From Conchocele bisecta (taxonomy: Eukaryota > Mollusca > Bivalvia > Lucinida > Thyasiridae): a DNA stretch of 64,000 bases. Both the position numbers and the translations under genes were made by a program. Below are positions 48,778 through 59,106 of the stretch, piece by piece; within the stretch, counting starts at the first letter, position 1; each line of letters starts with the position of its first letter. The notes under the pieces are model-generated. The model made no database searches and was not told where the DNA came from. It saw nothing but the letters and a program-made list of their open reading frames with translations. The DNA is taken from NCBI GenBank assembly GCA_029237695.1, contig CM055267.1:7586036-7650035 (forward strand), written 5' to 3'.

Positions 48778-49419
48778 TTAATTTATGTTGTAATCACAAC
48801 ACCAACCAGACGACAATGTTCCAATTACTCGCGTTATGAAAATGTAAATTAGGTGTCCCACCTTACACGTATATTAAAGCTGAGCACCCCCTATTATATA
48901 GAAAACATATTAATTAATATAATAAAATAATTAATTAATAATAAATAACAATTTTTTTTATTTCACCAGCAAAGTTAAGTTTATATACGAGAAATAAACA
49001 CAGTTCGGTGTCGGGACGCCGGCATTAATATCTTAACAGTGAGATAAGTTTCGCCACATGCACTTCACTCTGGCCGCTCTGCACATTATAGCGGATGGAG
49101 GTAACGAAGGGGAGAGGTCCGCGGTATCGGTCCAATGATGGGGTGTAGGAGATGTGAGTGTAACACACCTCGCTAAGCCGAAAAAATAAAAAAATAGAAG
49201 AAATTTAAGCGAAGGCTTAGCGGGGTGGACCCAGAAGGGTTTTGCTGGCGCGGGTTCGAGCCTCGATGGAACCTAAAACTTTCTTTCTTTTTTTTCATTT
49301 TAAAATGTTAATAATTTTCCTAAAATTAATTAATAAATTGTTTACTGCACCAATATAATTAATTTTATAATTTTCTTTAAATTTAAATTAATAAAATAAT
49401 TAATTATTTAATAAAAATA
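48778..49419. other. Non-coding A/T-rich left arm with stem-loop and A/T motifs
   Basis: No gene. It contains a stem-loop whose arms cctcgctaagcc (49168-49179) and ggcttagcgggg (49214-49225) pair across a 34-nt A-rich loop. A tRNA T-arm-like gcgggttcgagcctcg follows at 49248-49263. The A/T motif aattttcctaaaattaatta is at 49313-49332, and the tract 49376-49425 consists of attaatta-like words upstream of the minus-strand block's 3' end. Confidence 0.55.
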
Positions 49420-50038
49420 TTAATTTCCTCCGACTTTATCTCCAAGTTTTACCCTAAATTTATCCCAATCAGTACTCTCAATCTTTGGCATGGTGGCGCG
49501 CGCTTTGATTCTAATATCATTTTTTAATTTTTCATATCTCCCCATTTCTTCCACCACGGATTCAAACTCTAAATTTGATATTTTCTTATCGGCCAACGCT
49601 TTGCACACCATAACGTCGATGGTATTTTTCTTCGACCTGGCGAGAACAGATATTCTATCATGTTTTCTACTTTCTACATTTTTTCTCGAGTTTTCCACCC
49701 GACGCCCTAATTACCATACACAACAACCCAGAAACGGCCGACACCGCACATAAAATCCCCGCTACAGGAACCGTTATAATGGTGGATATAGTTGCAGCTG
49801 TCCCCGCCCCACACAACACAGAAACACTCGCCAGAGCCGTGCTAGATGCTTCAGCCATGTTCACCGCGCGTCTATATTTTTTAGCGTTTATTTTTCTATT
49901 TGTATATTCTCTAACTAAAATATCCTGCATAGCGACGATATTATTCAACCTAAAATCTGAACTTCTTTCGTTAATTGTACACAGTGTTGATGGAGTAGTA
50001 TTGACAATTGGAAGCGTTGATTCGTTCATGATTTTCAA
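49420..50038 (-). pseudogene. Conserved Polinton membrane protein, frameshifted
   Basis: Two minus-strand frames (50038-49667 and about 49698-49420) join into one protein of roughly 205 residues. The first part has a polar start, EYTNRKINAKKYRRAVN, then two Gly/Ala/Val-rich segments (VSVLCGAGTAATIS and VPVAGILCAVSAVSGLLCMV), probable membrane helices. The second part is charged and helical (CKALADKKISNLEFESVVEE, MGRYEKLKNDIR). The shift lies near 49680. I remember similar two-part proteins in invertebrate Polintons, with no known function. It sits downstream of the fibre gene on the same strand, with 11 bp between them. Confidence 0.7.
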
Positions 50039-50574
50039 TATATTAGTATTTACAAAATAAGTTCAATTAACAATGAGACAATAGTGGAAGAACTCTCTGG
50101 GTCACCGATTTTCATAACAAAGTTAATAACACTACCTTGGGAAAGTGTAATTCGATCATAACCGGAGAACGAAACCACCGTCAAACTATCTCCAGAGATT
50201 TTAGTGACTCCAATCCCCGTTCTTCCCCATCTATACATATTTATCGCGACCGCGCCACAGGTTTACCACTAGCATTAACCGAGCAGACCGCCATTCGGAT
50301 AACTTCACCTGCAGCTGTCATAGCGTATCCCCCACATTTATTACTCACTTTGGCACCGAACGAATATTCATAGTGCCCCTCAACCAATGGGCCCCGCTTC
50401 TCAGCCCAAACTGTTATGGCACGTTTTGGCATTTTCATTGTTTGCACTATTCCGGTAAGCCCCTCGAGAGCGATATGGGTCTCAGTACGAATCTTATAAG
50501 AGGCCTCCTCAAGAGCTTTGGTCGCGGCTCTACGATCATGTTTCAGTTTATCAGAAACTTCGGTTATCTTTCCG

Positions 50575-51757
50575 TCTAGTTCGGTATGTGCCGCTTCTCT
50601 GCTGAGAGAGTCCTCTAAGCGCAACGCATCATAAACCTCCGTAATGGTCACCTGGTGGCCTTCTAGGGCTTTCTCAACACCCGACCGGGTCTCTTTTTGA
50701 AATTCGGTTATTTTCCCGTCTAGTTCAGCAACCGCCACTTCTCTGATGAGAGAGTCCTCTGAGCGCAACACCTCATAAGCCTTCGCAAGGGCTGCCTGGT
50801 GGTCTTCTCGGGCTTTCTCAACACCCGACCGGGCCTCTTTTTGAAATTCGGTTATTTTTCCGTCTAGTTCAGCAACCGCTGCTTCTCTGATGAGAGAGTC
50901 CTCTGAGCGCAACACCCTATAAACCTCCGTAAGGTCCGCCTGGTGGTCTTCTCGGGCTTTCTCAATACCCGTTCGGACCCCCTCAACCCCCAACCAGGCC
51001 TCCTTTCGAAATTCGGTTATTTTTTCGTCTAGTTCAGTAAGTGCCGCTTCTCTGTTGAGAGAGTCCTCTGAGCGCAACGCCCCATAAGCCTCCGCAATAG
51101 CCTCCTTGTGGTCTTCTCGGACCCCTCAACCCCCGACCTGGTCTCTTTCAGAAATTCGGCTATTTTCCCGTCTAGTTCAGTAAGTGTCGCTTCTTTGCTG
51201 AGAGAGTCCTCTAAGCGCAACGCATCATAAGCCTCCGCAAGGTTCACCTGGTGGTCTTCTCGGACTTTATCAATACCCGACCGGGTCTCTTTTCGAAATT
51301 TGGTTATTTTCCCGTCTAGTTCGGCAAACGTCGCTTCTCAGATGAGAGAGTCCTCTAAGCGCAACGCACTATAAGCCTCCGTAAGGTCCGCCTGGTGGTC
51401 TTCTCAGGCTTTCTCAATACCCGACCTGGCCTCTGTTCGAAATTTGGTTATTTTTTTGTCTAGTTCGGTAAGTGCCGCTTCTCTGATGAGAGAGTCCTCT
51501 AAGCGCAACGTATCATAACCATCCATAAGGTCCGCCTGGTGGTCTTCTCGGACTTTATCAATATCCGACCTGGTCTCTTTTCGAAATTTTGTTATTTTCC
51601 CGTCTAGTTCGGTAAGTGTCGCTTCACTGATGAGAGAGTCCTTTAAGAGCAACGCATCATAAGCCTCCGTAAGGTCCGCCTGGTGGTCTTCTCGGACTTT
51701 ATCAATCCCCAACCGGGCCTCTTTTCGAAATTTGGTTATTTTTTCACCTAGTTCGTT
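50575..51757 (-). repeat. 144-bp coding tandem repeat in the fibre gene
   Basis: Eight units with a 144-bp period, which is 48 codons. The one exception in length, 165 bp, keeps frame. The one of 143 bp breaks it. Units share gagagagtcctct and cgtctagttc on the plus strand. Near-identity between units suggests recent amplification or gene conversion. Confidence 0.9.
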
Positions 51758-51946
51758 TAGTTCCGTATGCGTTTCTTCACGACTTTGTGTATTTACAGCC
51801 AGGGCATATTCTCTAAGTTGTGATAGTAGACTCTTGTGAATCTCTTCCGTGGCCACCGATATAGTTCTATTGATCAAGGCCTTTGTTTTTTTGGGTAGTT
51901 AAAAAGTCGCCCTCTGTCGGGATGAATCCCCCTTCTGTCGGTTCCA

Positions 51947-52420
51947 GCCCCGTGCAGGCACCGGGGCGGGATCAACTGATCCTGAGAATAGTGCTGCGGT
52001 AGCCATTGCTTGTCGTAAAAGGCGACTAAACTGGCTTAACGATTGTGTTCATACTTTCCGGAACCCACTATACCGGATTTGGCCCTCATGTACATTTTTG
52101 GCTTTCTTGTATGTGAGAGTTGAGTCAGGCTATGCCCCATATATAAAAGTAAGATTAGCGCTAATCCTATTACTTTTAGGGGATGGGATAAATGATGCTG
52201 GTGTGGCGAGGGCCTGGCACCAGATCAGGTTGTTCTAATTTCAGGACTGAATATATATTTTGATTGTAAATATTGAGTTCTGAAGTTGGGATTTACCCCC
52301 CTTGGACAGGTGGATACGGGACACGACCCCGTTGACCCGTCTGCGTGTAGACTCCCTGAGGCTTGTACCTCTATGTCAGAAAAGCGGACGTTAAACCCTA
52401 TTCACTCACTCACTCACTCA
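51947..52420 (+). mobile_element. SINE-like element inserted in the fibre gene, 12-bp TSD
   Basis: ctgtcggttcca flanks the insert at 51935-51946 and 52421-52432. The insert has a 5' region gccccgtgcaggcaccgggg and gtagccattgcttgtcgtaa. The central block gagggcctggcaccagatca is shared with copies at 17181, 19643 and 20468. The 3' tail is cggacgttaaaccctattca with (ctcact)n. Removing it rejoins an open reading frame, so it arrived after the Polinton. Confidence 0.93.
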
Positions 52421-52563
52421 CTGTCGGTTCCAAATTCTTTGAATTTGTCACCCAATCGGAAGAACTACCTGGTCCGTATATACTCATTTTCAATAATGTT
52501 GATAATATATATATATATAAATTACGAACATGCGTTTAATTGTAAATAATTTTCTTAAATTAA

Positions 52564-53313
52564 TTAATTTGAAATTTCTAGGACGACCGAAATCGGGTAA
52601 TCGTTATTCAACTCTCGCCCTTTATCATCAAGAATAGAAATCTTCAACTCGTGGATGTGTCCCGATTCCAAAACTTTCATCTCGGGTGTGGGAAGTCTAA
52701 GGTCAGGGTCTCACCAAAGAAACAGTCGCTGGCGGGCACGGTTTTCAGTAATGTGCTGGGAGTGCCGTCTACCGTGTTGTACGATGTGTTCACCTGATCC
52801 AGGTGCACCCCGAGAGTTTTCGTGACGGCGAAGTTTACTGGGGTCGTGCCGACGTGCTCGCCCGGATCAAACACTCTGTCATCGTTGTAAGGGTATGTTA
52901 TTTTAAATCCTAACAGTGAGCCCAACCCTGGTGAGATCCTTAAACGCCTCTCAACGATCAATGTCGTGAGCCCCATGGCTTTCGAGATTGCGAGAGTGAC
53001 TACACCAGGAATCTTCTCCGCGACAAAAGCTTGGAGATCTCCGAAACTCCAAAGACCCTGAGGTACTATAACCTTTGGTGGACTTATGGCTCTATTTACG
53101 TCTATTCTATGTGACACATCTATGACGGAGTGTTCAGAGTCGGTTTCTGATGCGAATAACTCGACGTCCTCGACTTCTAATGTGAAAAACTCGACGTCCT
53201 CGACTTCTAATGTGAAAAACTCGAGCGTTTCAAAGTTTTTCCACCCGACCGTGAACGTGATTGATCTAAGGCCTATCCGGCGTTGTCCGCAGCAGTTGTC
53301 TATTTTTGAACAT
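52564..53313 (-). pseudogene. Unrecognised Polinton structural protein, frameshifted
   Basis: Minus strand. An ATG at 53313-53311 is followed by a frame change at an A5 run after about four codons. The frame then runs through GLRSITFTVGWKNFETLEFF, a directly repeated FFTLEVEDVE (a 30-bp duplication at 53160-53219), VNRAISPPKV, VPQGLWSFGDLQAF and TYPYNDDRVFDPGEHVG. A second change near 52690 leads to a C-terminal stretch with HELKISILDDKGRELN and an end at 52564. The total is about 250 residues, rich in beta-prone sequence. A size and position next to the fibre would suit a penton-like single jelly-roll protein; that is inference only. Confidence 0.55.
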
Positions 53314-53346
53314 TAGTGATAGTAGCAAACATAATAATATCTTTCA

Positions 53347-54778
53347 ATGGATACCAAAGCATTTAGCTTTAATTCTAATGCAAAGTACGCGGTCGGTGGT
53401 AAATACACGCAAAAAGACGTTGTTAACCCCCTTGTACACCCAACCGTAACGGTTAGTCCGGACAGTGGCTTTGCCACCAATTTCCCTAACATCTTTGAAC
53501 AATATAGGCTGCCCAAGATTACTACGATGGAGGCGGTAAACTGGTGGAAAGCAACACCGATGCAGTTTTGGCAGAACCAAATAAATTTCGCTGTATGGTG
53601 CGCAACAGCCGGGTGTGGAGTTTCACATAAAGACCATCTGACATCCAAGAATGTCATGCTCCGAAGTGTCTACAACTTTCATGCGTATTATACTATTAGG
53701 AGGATTCTCAAAGAACTAGGTATTTCTCTACCTCAAGACGACGCCTGGGATCCCATTTCCAACGCATACGACCGTATGGTGTTTGAAAGACTGTGTAACG
53801 AATTTAACGTTTCAAAAGACGCGGACTGGCGACAGAAAGCATTTCCTACCAGCACCGGCCTCGGGGACGTTCTCATTCGGGGCCAGTCCGGGAATTGGAC
53901 CCAGACTGATTTTAGACACGATCACTCCGGTGACCACATCGTCAGTCGGAACGCCGGGAATTTTGACCCCGCGACTATGACTTTCGGGCCGGAAGTGTCT
54001 GGAGGTGGGCACTGTGGCGTGTTTTCTTGTAAAATGTTACTCCGAAACGGGCTCACGTCGATTACATACAGCAGGCTGCTGAGGTTCAGAAGCGCGTGGG
54101 GTACATTTATGTCAGATAAGGGTCTAGGGTTCACGCAGCCGGGGTTACTCGCGTAAAACGACTCCATTCGCACGAATACGTCTGGGCCATCCTCGGCGCA
54201 CAGAAGCAAACTCGCAGTTCTATACTGGGCACGGGAACAGTGTTTGATGCACAAAAACAATTCTTGGCACTTGTAGAGGACGCCATCTCAGCTAGGGTGG
54301 ACCTGGAGAAGGCGATCCAGAATTATCAAGACGTTTTTGCAGAATGCCAGCACTCCAGTAGACTATGTATTTGGAATAGGTCATTTATATGGCGCCGAGC
54401 AATATGATACTACGAGACGACCCGGTTGACGGTTACAATAATCAGATCGTAATCGCCACCGCCATCAAAAAAATCGGCCACAACGGTAACGTGAACACGG
54501 ATATCATCAAGCGCACCCCCAACATGATCGGGTTCAACAGTGTTGTAAGTGGAACCGATTTCATAAAACGCCCAAAACACAAAATGGATACACCTCCCTC
54601 AACACAATCGAACCCAGTACCCCCAATTCGTAAATTGGATGCACCATCGAGTTCCCCCAATCCAATCATCAACAATGTTGAAACACCAATCGAGATTGGA
54701 AGCACAATACACGAGGAGGAGAAATTAGCGCTCGTCGTTGCCCTCGTGGCGATCGGATTATTTACGCTTTGGTTTTAG
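53347..54778 (+). pseudogene. Conserved Polinton protein with C-terminal membrane segment, shifted frames
   Basis: The ATG at 53347 opens 269 codons: AKYAVGGKYTQKDVVNP, FQ-like WWKATPMQFWQNQINFAVWC, GCGVSHKDHL, SVYNFHAYYTIRRILKELGI. It stops at 54154. The next frame continues without a break in sense from about 54141 (HSHEYVWAILGAQKQTRSSI, FDAQKQFLALVEDAI). A few codons of the first frame follow near 54360 (DYVFGIG), and then a third frame (ATG 54389) gives MAPSNMILRDDPVDG and ends with EEEKLALVVALVAIGLFTLW, a membrane helix. I read this as one gene of about 475 residues with three small shifts; it could instead be two genes. The linker contains copies of the ccaat-palindrome motif. Function unknown. 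Confidence 0.65.
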
Positions 54779-56181
54779 GAACTCTCTGGCGAAGAATAGT
54801 AGGAGACCGGCGATCGCCACGATTAAAGCCCAAGCATTCTCGGCGAGCCATCCGACCATTTTTGATAATATAGATAACAAGAAGGAGAGGAGACCTCCTA
54901 TCAACCCAGGCAGCGCGGCAGACACCTTTCCTGCTAATTTAGCCAGGAGACTGGCGAGGGATTTTAGTGTTTTTTTCACCCACTCCTTGGCTCCGCCGGA
55001 TAGTGTGGGTGCGGGTGCTGGTGCGGGTGCTGGTGCGGTACCAGCATTGACAGCTACAAATAGAGACGATATAGATAGAATTAGGGTCGATATAATCATG
55101 CTGAAAGCTGCGATGATGGTTACTATCGTGACGCCCTTCTCTCTGAACAGAGTGCGAAGACGCTCACCGAGTGTCGTGTCCTCGTGCAGGACCCTCCAGA
55201 TTGTTTTGTGGCTCCGACTTAATTGGCCGGAAAGTGCCTCACGGTTAGTCGAGACAACCTCCAAGCGAGCTTCTCTTTCATCCCGCAACGACCGCAGGAG
55301 TTTGTTGATCCGCTCGGTAGATTCTCTATCGTCACGGACTTCCCCAATTTTTCTCTTTCTTCTAGCGCGATATGTTCGTCCAGCACCATGAGTTTGGAGA
55401 GGTTATTGACCAGTTCGCCCCGGACCGTTTGCAGAACCTTATCGAGTCCCAGGAGTTCACGAAGAGGTAATGGTGGGTCATACTTAGTGCCGTTTTTTTT
55501 GTTGACCGTAGTTTCCACTGTGTTAATAGCGTCGGTGGCTATACGAGGGACCTCGCTGATATCGCTCGTTTCTATAGTGGCGGCCGTCTTCACCAGCGTT
55601 TCGTCGGTAGACTGTAGGGTTTTTACCATTTGTTGAGGCAGCTGCGACCGATCATCGATCACTCCGAGAGCTCGAGCGAAGAGTACTCCATATCGGTTCA
55701 AGGAAGAGGCCCGGAGGAACCGGGTCGGGTTGTTCTTGTACGTCAGCAACTTCCAGCTCTTGCCCCATTTAACCCACAGGTCTCCTCTTTTAGTGCTGCG
55801 GAACTCCAACGTGGCCTTGATGCCGTGTTTAGACACCTCACTCTCCCACCATTGCACCCGAGACTCCGTTTCCGTGAGAGGCGCCAGCTCATCCTTGGAG
55901 ATCCCCGCAGGAATCTCGGCACCGCCCGCTCATGCCGGAGTTGCGGATGGGGCCTCCCACATAGGGACACCAGCAGATGAAGTTCCTGGTGCGTCTGGAC
56001 CAAACAAAGATGCGCCTGGATTAACCAAAGGCTTATTTCGTGATTCGCCTGGAACAAACAAAGGTGTATTTTTGGGTGCTGGTGTCTCTATGAAGGTCGT
56101 TTCGTCATAGTCATCTATGTCATCATCATCGCGAAAATCATCTCTGTCGATTTCATCCATGTCAATATCGTAATCAGCCAT
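54758..56181 (-). pseudogene. Conserved Polinton multi-domain membrane protein (nonsense + frameshift)
   Basis: Minus strand, about 474 codons. An acidic start (MADYDIDMDEIDRDDFRDDD) leads into a Pro/Gly-rich linker. An in-frame TGA lies at 55930-55932. The same frame continues with WWESEVSKHGIKATLEF, ASSLNRYGVLFARALGV, LPLRELLGLDKVLQTVRGEL and LDEHIALEERE. After a shift near 55346 the reading is DEREARLEVVSTNREALSGQ, LGERLRTLFREKGVTIVTII, an (AP)n hinge and three hydrophobic segments (AAFSMIISTLILSISSLFVA, GLIGGLLSFLLSILSKMVGW, WALIVAIAGLLLFFAREF). I remember this architecture from invertebrate Polintons; no function is known to me. It overlaps the 3' end of the previous plus-strand gene by 21 bp, tail to tail. 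Confidence 0.75.
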
Positions 56182-56187
56182 ATTTAT

Positions 56188-56207
56188 AATTTTCTTAAAA
56201 TTAATTA
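56188..56207. promoter_or_regulatory. A/T motif between divergent gene blocks
   Basis: aattttcttaaaattaatta lies in the 73-bp gap between the divergent starts at 56181 (minus) and 56255 (plus), where promoters for both must be. Close relatives occur at 49313-49332, 52548-52567 and, inverted, 58415-58434. Confidence 0.45.
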
Positions 56208-56254
56208 TGTATTAAAGACAAAACCATACGGGTTTAATATAGTTTCACTAAATT

Positions 56255-57554
56255 ATGTCTTCGAGTCAATACGGTCGCAAACTCAATCCATACCGCAGAC
56301 TTCGTGAGCCCCTCGGGGCAAAAGGCGTGAGACAGAGTGTCGTTATTACGAACAACCCATCGACGATCGACCAGAACCAGCAGCTCTTGGTCCGCTTCCC
56401 CAACCTCGGAGATAACGACGTCATTGTGCCGGGGACTGTTCGCCTCGCTTTCACTATTTCGCTGACGTCGACGGACGAGGACCGAACCGTCGTTCAGAAC
56501 CTGGGTCGCGCCATAGTCAAGAAGACCATGATAAAGATTTCTGGTAATGAGGTGATGTCGATCGATGACAGCGACGTCTACCATTGTTATCAGGACCTAT
56601 GGAAGACGGTGCAAGAGCGCGAAAACGCTGTCTATCAGGGTATTGACACCAGCAAAAATAAGAACGTAACCAAACTTAGAATCGGGGCTGCTAACAAGGC
56701 AGATAACAACGCGAGTGACAATACGGTCGCTGGCGCTTACGGCAACCGCTTCTACATCCCGCTCGACTTTGAGTTGCTGGAGAGTCACATGCCCTACTAT
56801 CAGAGCGCTTTGGCTGACCGCCTCGAATACGAACTAACGTTCACGACTACGGCCGAGTTCTCATAGCCAACGACATGTTATGGATGTATACGATCGATAA
56901 TGTTTCGCTGGAGTACGACATGGTCACGATGTCTGAACTCGCGCGATTGATCAGAACCCAGTACGCCGGGCGCGTTGCCATACTTTACGACCGAGTTCTT
57001 CGCCATCGCAAGATGACGAAAGACAAAGGCGACACATTGTGGAATATTAATGTCAACGTACCCGCCCGCTCGATGAAAGGTATACTGATGTTGTTCGAGG
57101 ATGCTCGGTTCGAGTTCGGTGCTAGAAAAACCGACAAATTCTATAACCCCAAAATCACGAAGGTAGAGGTGACGATCGAGGGAGTACCCAATCAACTCTA
57201 CAGCGCGGGTCTTCGCGCGCACCAGCAGTGGGACGAAGTAAGAAAGCAGTTTGCTGCCGGCTCTAAGCGCTCTCCGGAGGTTGCAGCAGTTGCCAAAGAC
57301 CTGCAATCTCTCGGGCCGTCTTCCCGTCGGCGGAGTTCCTGAATACCAAATACGCGTTATGGTTAGACATGCGAGCCAGCGACGACGACCAAATACACGG
57401 CAGCGGACGCCAAGTTGAGAACGCTAGTGAGGGTGTGACGATCCAGATAACCAAAGAGGCGGATGGAGCTGGCACATTGAACGTGTACTTATATATAATT
57501 ACAGACGCACAACTCAACATCGAAGATGGTCGATACGTATCAGCGATCTACTGA
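56255..57554 (+). pseudogene. Major capsid protein (double jelly-roll type), two frameshifts
   Basis: Three overlapping plus frames make one protein of about 433 residues. Frame one (from ATG 56255) carries NPYRRLREPLGAKGVRQSV, QNQQLLVRFPNLGDNDVIVP, GRAIVKKTMIKISGNEVMSI, RFYIPLDFELLESHMPYYQS and DRLEYELTF. A shift near 56840 leads to YDRVLRHRKMTKDKGDTLWN, PARSMKGILMLFEDARF, NPKITKVEVTIEGVPNQLYS and HQQWDEVRKQFAAGSKRSPE. A shift near 57330 leads to DDDQIHGSGRQVEN and LYIITDAQLNIEDGRYVSAI, stop 57554. I recognise the Polinton capsid family. Such proteins form the pseudohexameric capsomers of the icosahedral shell. The end overlaps the ATPase start by 29 bp. Confidence 0.85.
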
Positions 57555-58167
57555 TTTTAATAATTCTAAAGAATTAATTAGCAATCAATACCAATTCACG
57601 ATTGGAGATGCCCACTCTGCCATAATATGTGGGCAGACAGGATGTGGAAAAACGGTTTTCATCCTAGACTTGCTCGAGGGCTCCTACCACGATGCCTTTC
57701 GTCACATTGTGATCCTGTGTCCCACTGTGCGGCACAACGATACTTATCAGCGGCGCCCGTGGATATGGACCGACCCTGAGGTATACGTTATTGACCCCGG
57801 TGATAGGCTTCACGATTGGCTGCGTGGTTTATACCAAATATTCCAGGGTGAGCCCACCCTATACGTGATTGACGATTGCTCAGCCAAGGCGGCGATGACC
57901 AAAAAGAAGGACATGCTCTCCGAGCTCGCATTTTCTGGCCGCCATGCTAGGCAAAGCGTATGGATATCCACTCAAAAGTACAACGCCGTCCTCAAGGATC
58001 TGCGTCACTGCAAGGACCGAGACTCATTTGATGACTGTCTTCGAGAGAATGACGTTATCCCAACGCGCGAGGAGCGCCTGGAGGTTCGACAGATGCTTTC
58101 GGAAACTAAGCACGCCAAGCTTTTGCTAAAGACTGATCAACCAACTGCTTACGAAGTTATCAATTAA
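57526..58167 (+). CDS. Genome-packaging ATPase (FtsK/HerA-like)
   Basis: 213 residues, open from ATG 57526 to TAA. Walker A GQTGCGKT is at residues 36-43 and Walker B LYVIDD at 112-117. A glutamine in STQKY (residue 150) suits the sensor position. Family members pump the genome into preformed capsids. It follows the capsid gene with a 29-bp overlap, the usual neighbour in Polintons. Between VLKDLR (160) and CKDRDSF (162-168) the segment appears about ten residues shorter than I remember for close relatives. That would be an in-frame deletion in a conserved strand, so an open frame may not mean an active enzyme. The next gene starts beyond a 270-bp spacer. Confidence 0.9.
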   Translation: MVDTYQRSTDFNNSKELISNQYQFTIGDAHSAIICGQTGCGKTVFILDLLEGSYHDAFRHIVILCPTVRHNDTYQRRPWIWTDPEVYVIDPGDRLHDWLRGLYQIFQGEPTLYVIDDCSAKAAMTKKKDMLSELAFSGRHARQSVWISTQKYNAVLKDLRHCKDRDSFDDCLRENDVIPTREERLEVRQMLSETKHAKLLLKTDQPTAYEVIN

Positions 58168-58441
58168 TTTTATAATTAATTAGCAATTACTTAACGCTCG
58201 TTAGTAATTGCCGAGTAAATGCTTAACAATACTTAGTAATTACTAAACAATGCTGAACAAATGCTGAACAATGCTTAACAAATGTTGAACAAATGCTGAA
58301 CAATGGTTAACAATGTTAACAATTTGGTGCTTTGTTGCGAGCATAATGGTGATCATAAGTATCGGGTGGTGCGCTTGGCAATATGTTAAAGTGATGAGAC
58401 TTGTTAGAATAGTTAAATTAATTTTAAGAAAATTAGCAATA
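58168..58441. promoter_or_regulatory. Intergenic repeat region with hairpin
   Basis: A hairpin gcaattact...agtaattgc is at 58184-58212. About seven imperfect direct repeats of aatgctgaacaa follow (58226-58320), mixed with cttagtaattactaa. The A/T motif, inverted, is at 58415-58434, just before the ATG at 58442. This is the longest non-coding gap within the plus-strand block and probably carries the promoter of the downstream cluster. Confidence 0.5.
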
Positions 58442-59106
58442 ATGAACTGCGACGAACTTCTCGATCAGCTAATAGAAGAAACCTCAAATCCGACTGCCAA
58501 CACCTTGAAAGATAATGATCCGACAGAGCAATCGGGATCAACTCCAACTCCAACGGCGGTTGGTATTGGGTTGAGTGCAACGACTCCGAATGAAAATGAA
58601 AATGCGGCGCGACGAGAGCGGCTAGCTGCGCTGGTTGCTGGGGGACAATCGGAGCATTATCTCGGTAGGCGTCTCTCAGTTTTTCAGGTGGATAAGATGT
58701 CAGATGCGGAGATCGATAAAATGTATGCGCGATGCGAATCTAGGTTAGGTGCGGAGATGACAAAAACTCTTGGATCGGCGGCTATTCTTTCATTGTACTT
58801 GTACGAAACCGCCGTTAGTATACTTCTCCCTATACCAAACACCGCGGGATTGATTGACGATCTAGAGACTGACCCATTTTATAGGTTACACTCTTAGAAC
58901 AGCCTGCTGCTCAATTTATCACAAGTTTGGAATGTACTTAGCTCCGCTGACAACCGCGTTGACCACGGGTAAACACTGTCAATTTGGACATATATGCCCA
59001 CGAACTATAAGCCCTAATATTAATATCATAAATGATGACACAAGACACACCCGCGAGAGTGACGGAACAGCAATCTCCAACAGCGTTGGGGATTGCTCCA
59101 ACCCAA
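58442..59106 (+). pseudogene. Conserved Polinton protein, frameshifted near its C-terminus
   Basis: I prefer the ATG at 58442 (MNCDELLDQLIEETSNPT), because it follows the A/T motif and the upstream in-frame ATG at 58313 lies in intergenic repeats. A Thr/Pro/Asn-rich linker precedes the conserved part: RRERLAALVAGG, LSVFQVDKMSDAEIDKMYAR, LGAEMTKTLGSAAILSLYLY and ETAVSILLPIPNTAGLIDDL. The frame stops at 58895. One base away, the frame continues CCSIYHKFGMYLAPLTTALT and GKHCQFGHICPRTISPN. A single extra T near 58893 would explain this. Where the shifted frame ends relative to the next gene is uncertain. Function unknown. Confidence 0.65.

Larger units (their letters stand above)
50050..52497 (-). 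pseudogene. Fibre-like protein with 48-residue repeats and conserved head domain
   Basis: A minus-strand gene, ATG at 52497-52495. A short Ser/Gly-rich start is cut after about 20 codons by the SINE at 51947-52420. Then come a frame change at an A7 run (about 51890) and an N-terminal helix. Eight tandem 144-bp units follow (cctggtgg-like word at 50651, 50795, 50939, 51104, 51247, 51391, 51535 and 51679; one unit is 165 bp, one 143). Each encodes a 48-residue coiled-coil-like repeat with LRxEDSLxxEAxxxELDxKI. The C-terminal head (AITVWAEKRGPLVEGHYEYS to VSLLIELIL) looks like a trimeric fibre knob. Lesions: TGA at 51338-51340 and 51404-51406, shifts near 51120 and 50255. It presumably forms a capsid-attached fibre. 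Confidence 0.75.

Noticed and set aside
49205..49275. tRNA gene in the Polinton left arm
   Set aside because: The T-arm-like segment has a mismatched stem, and no matching acceptor or anticodon stem could be drawn.
53086..57520. Many antisense open frames of 60-140 codons opposite Polinton genes
   Set aside because: They are shadows of the G+C-rich coding sequence on the other strand and show no family features.
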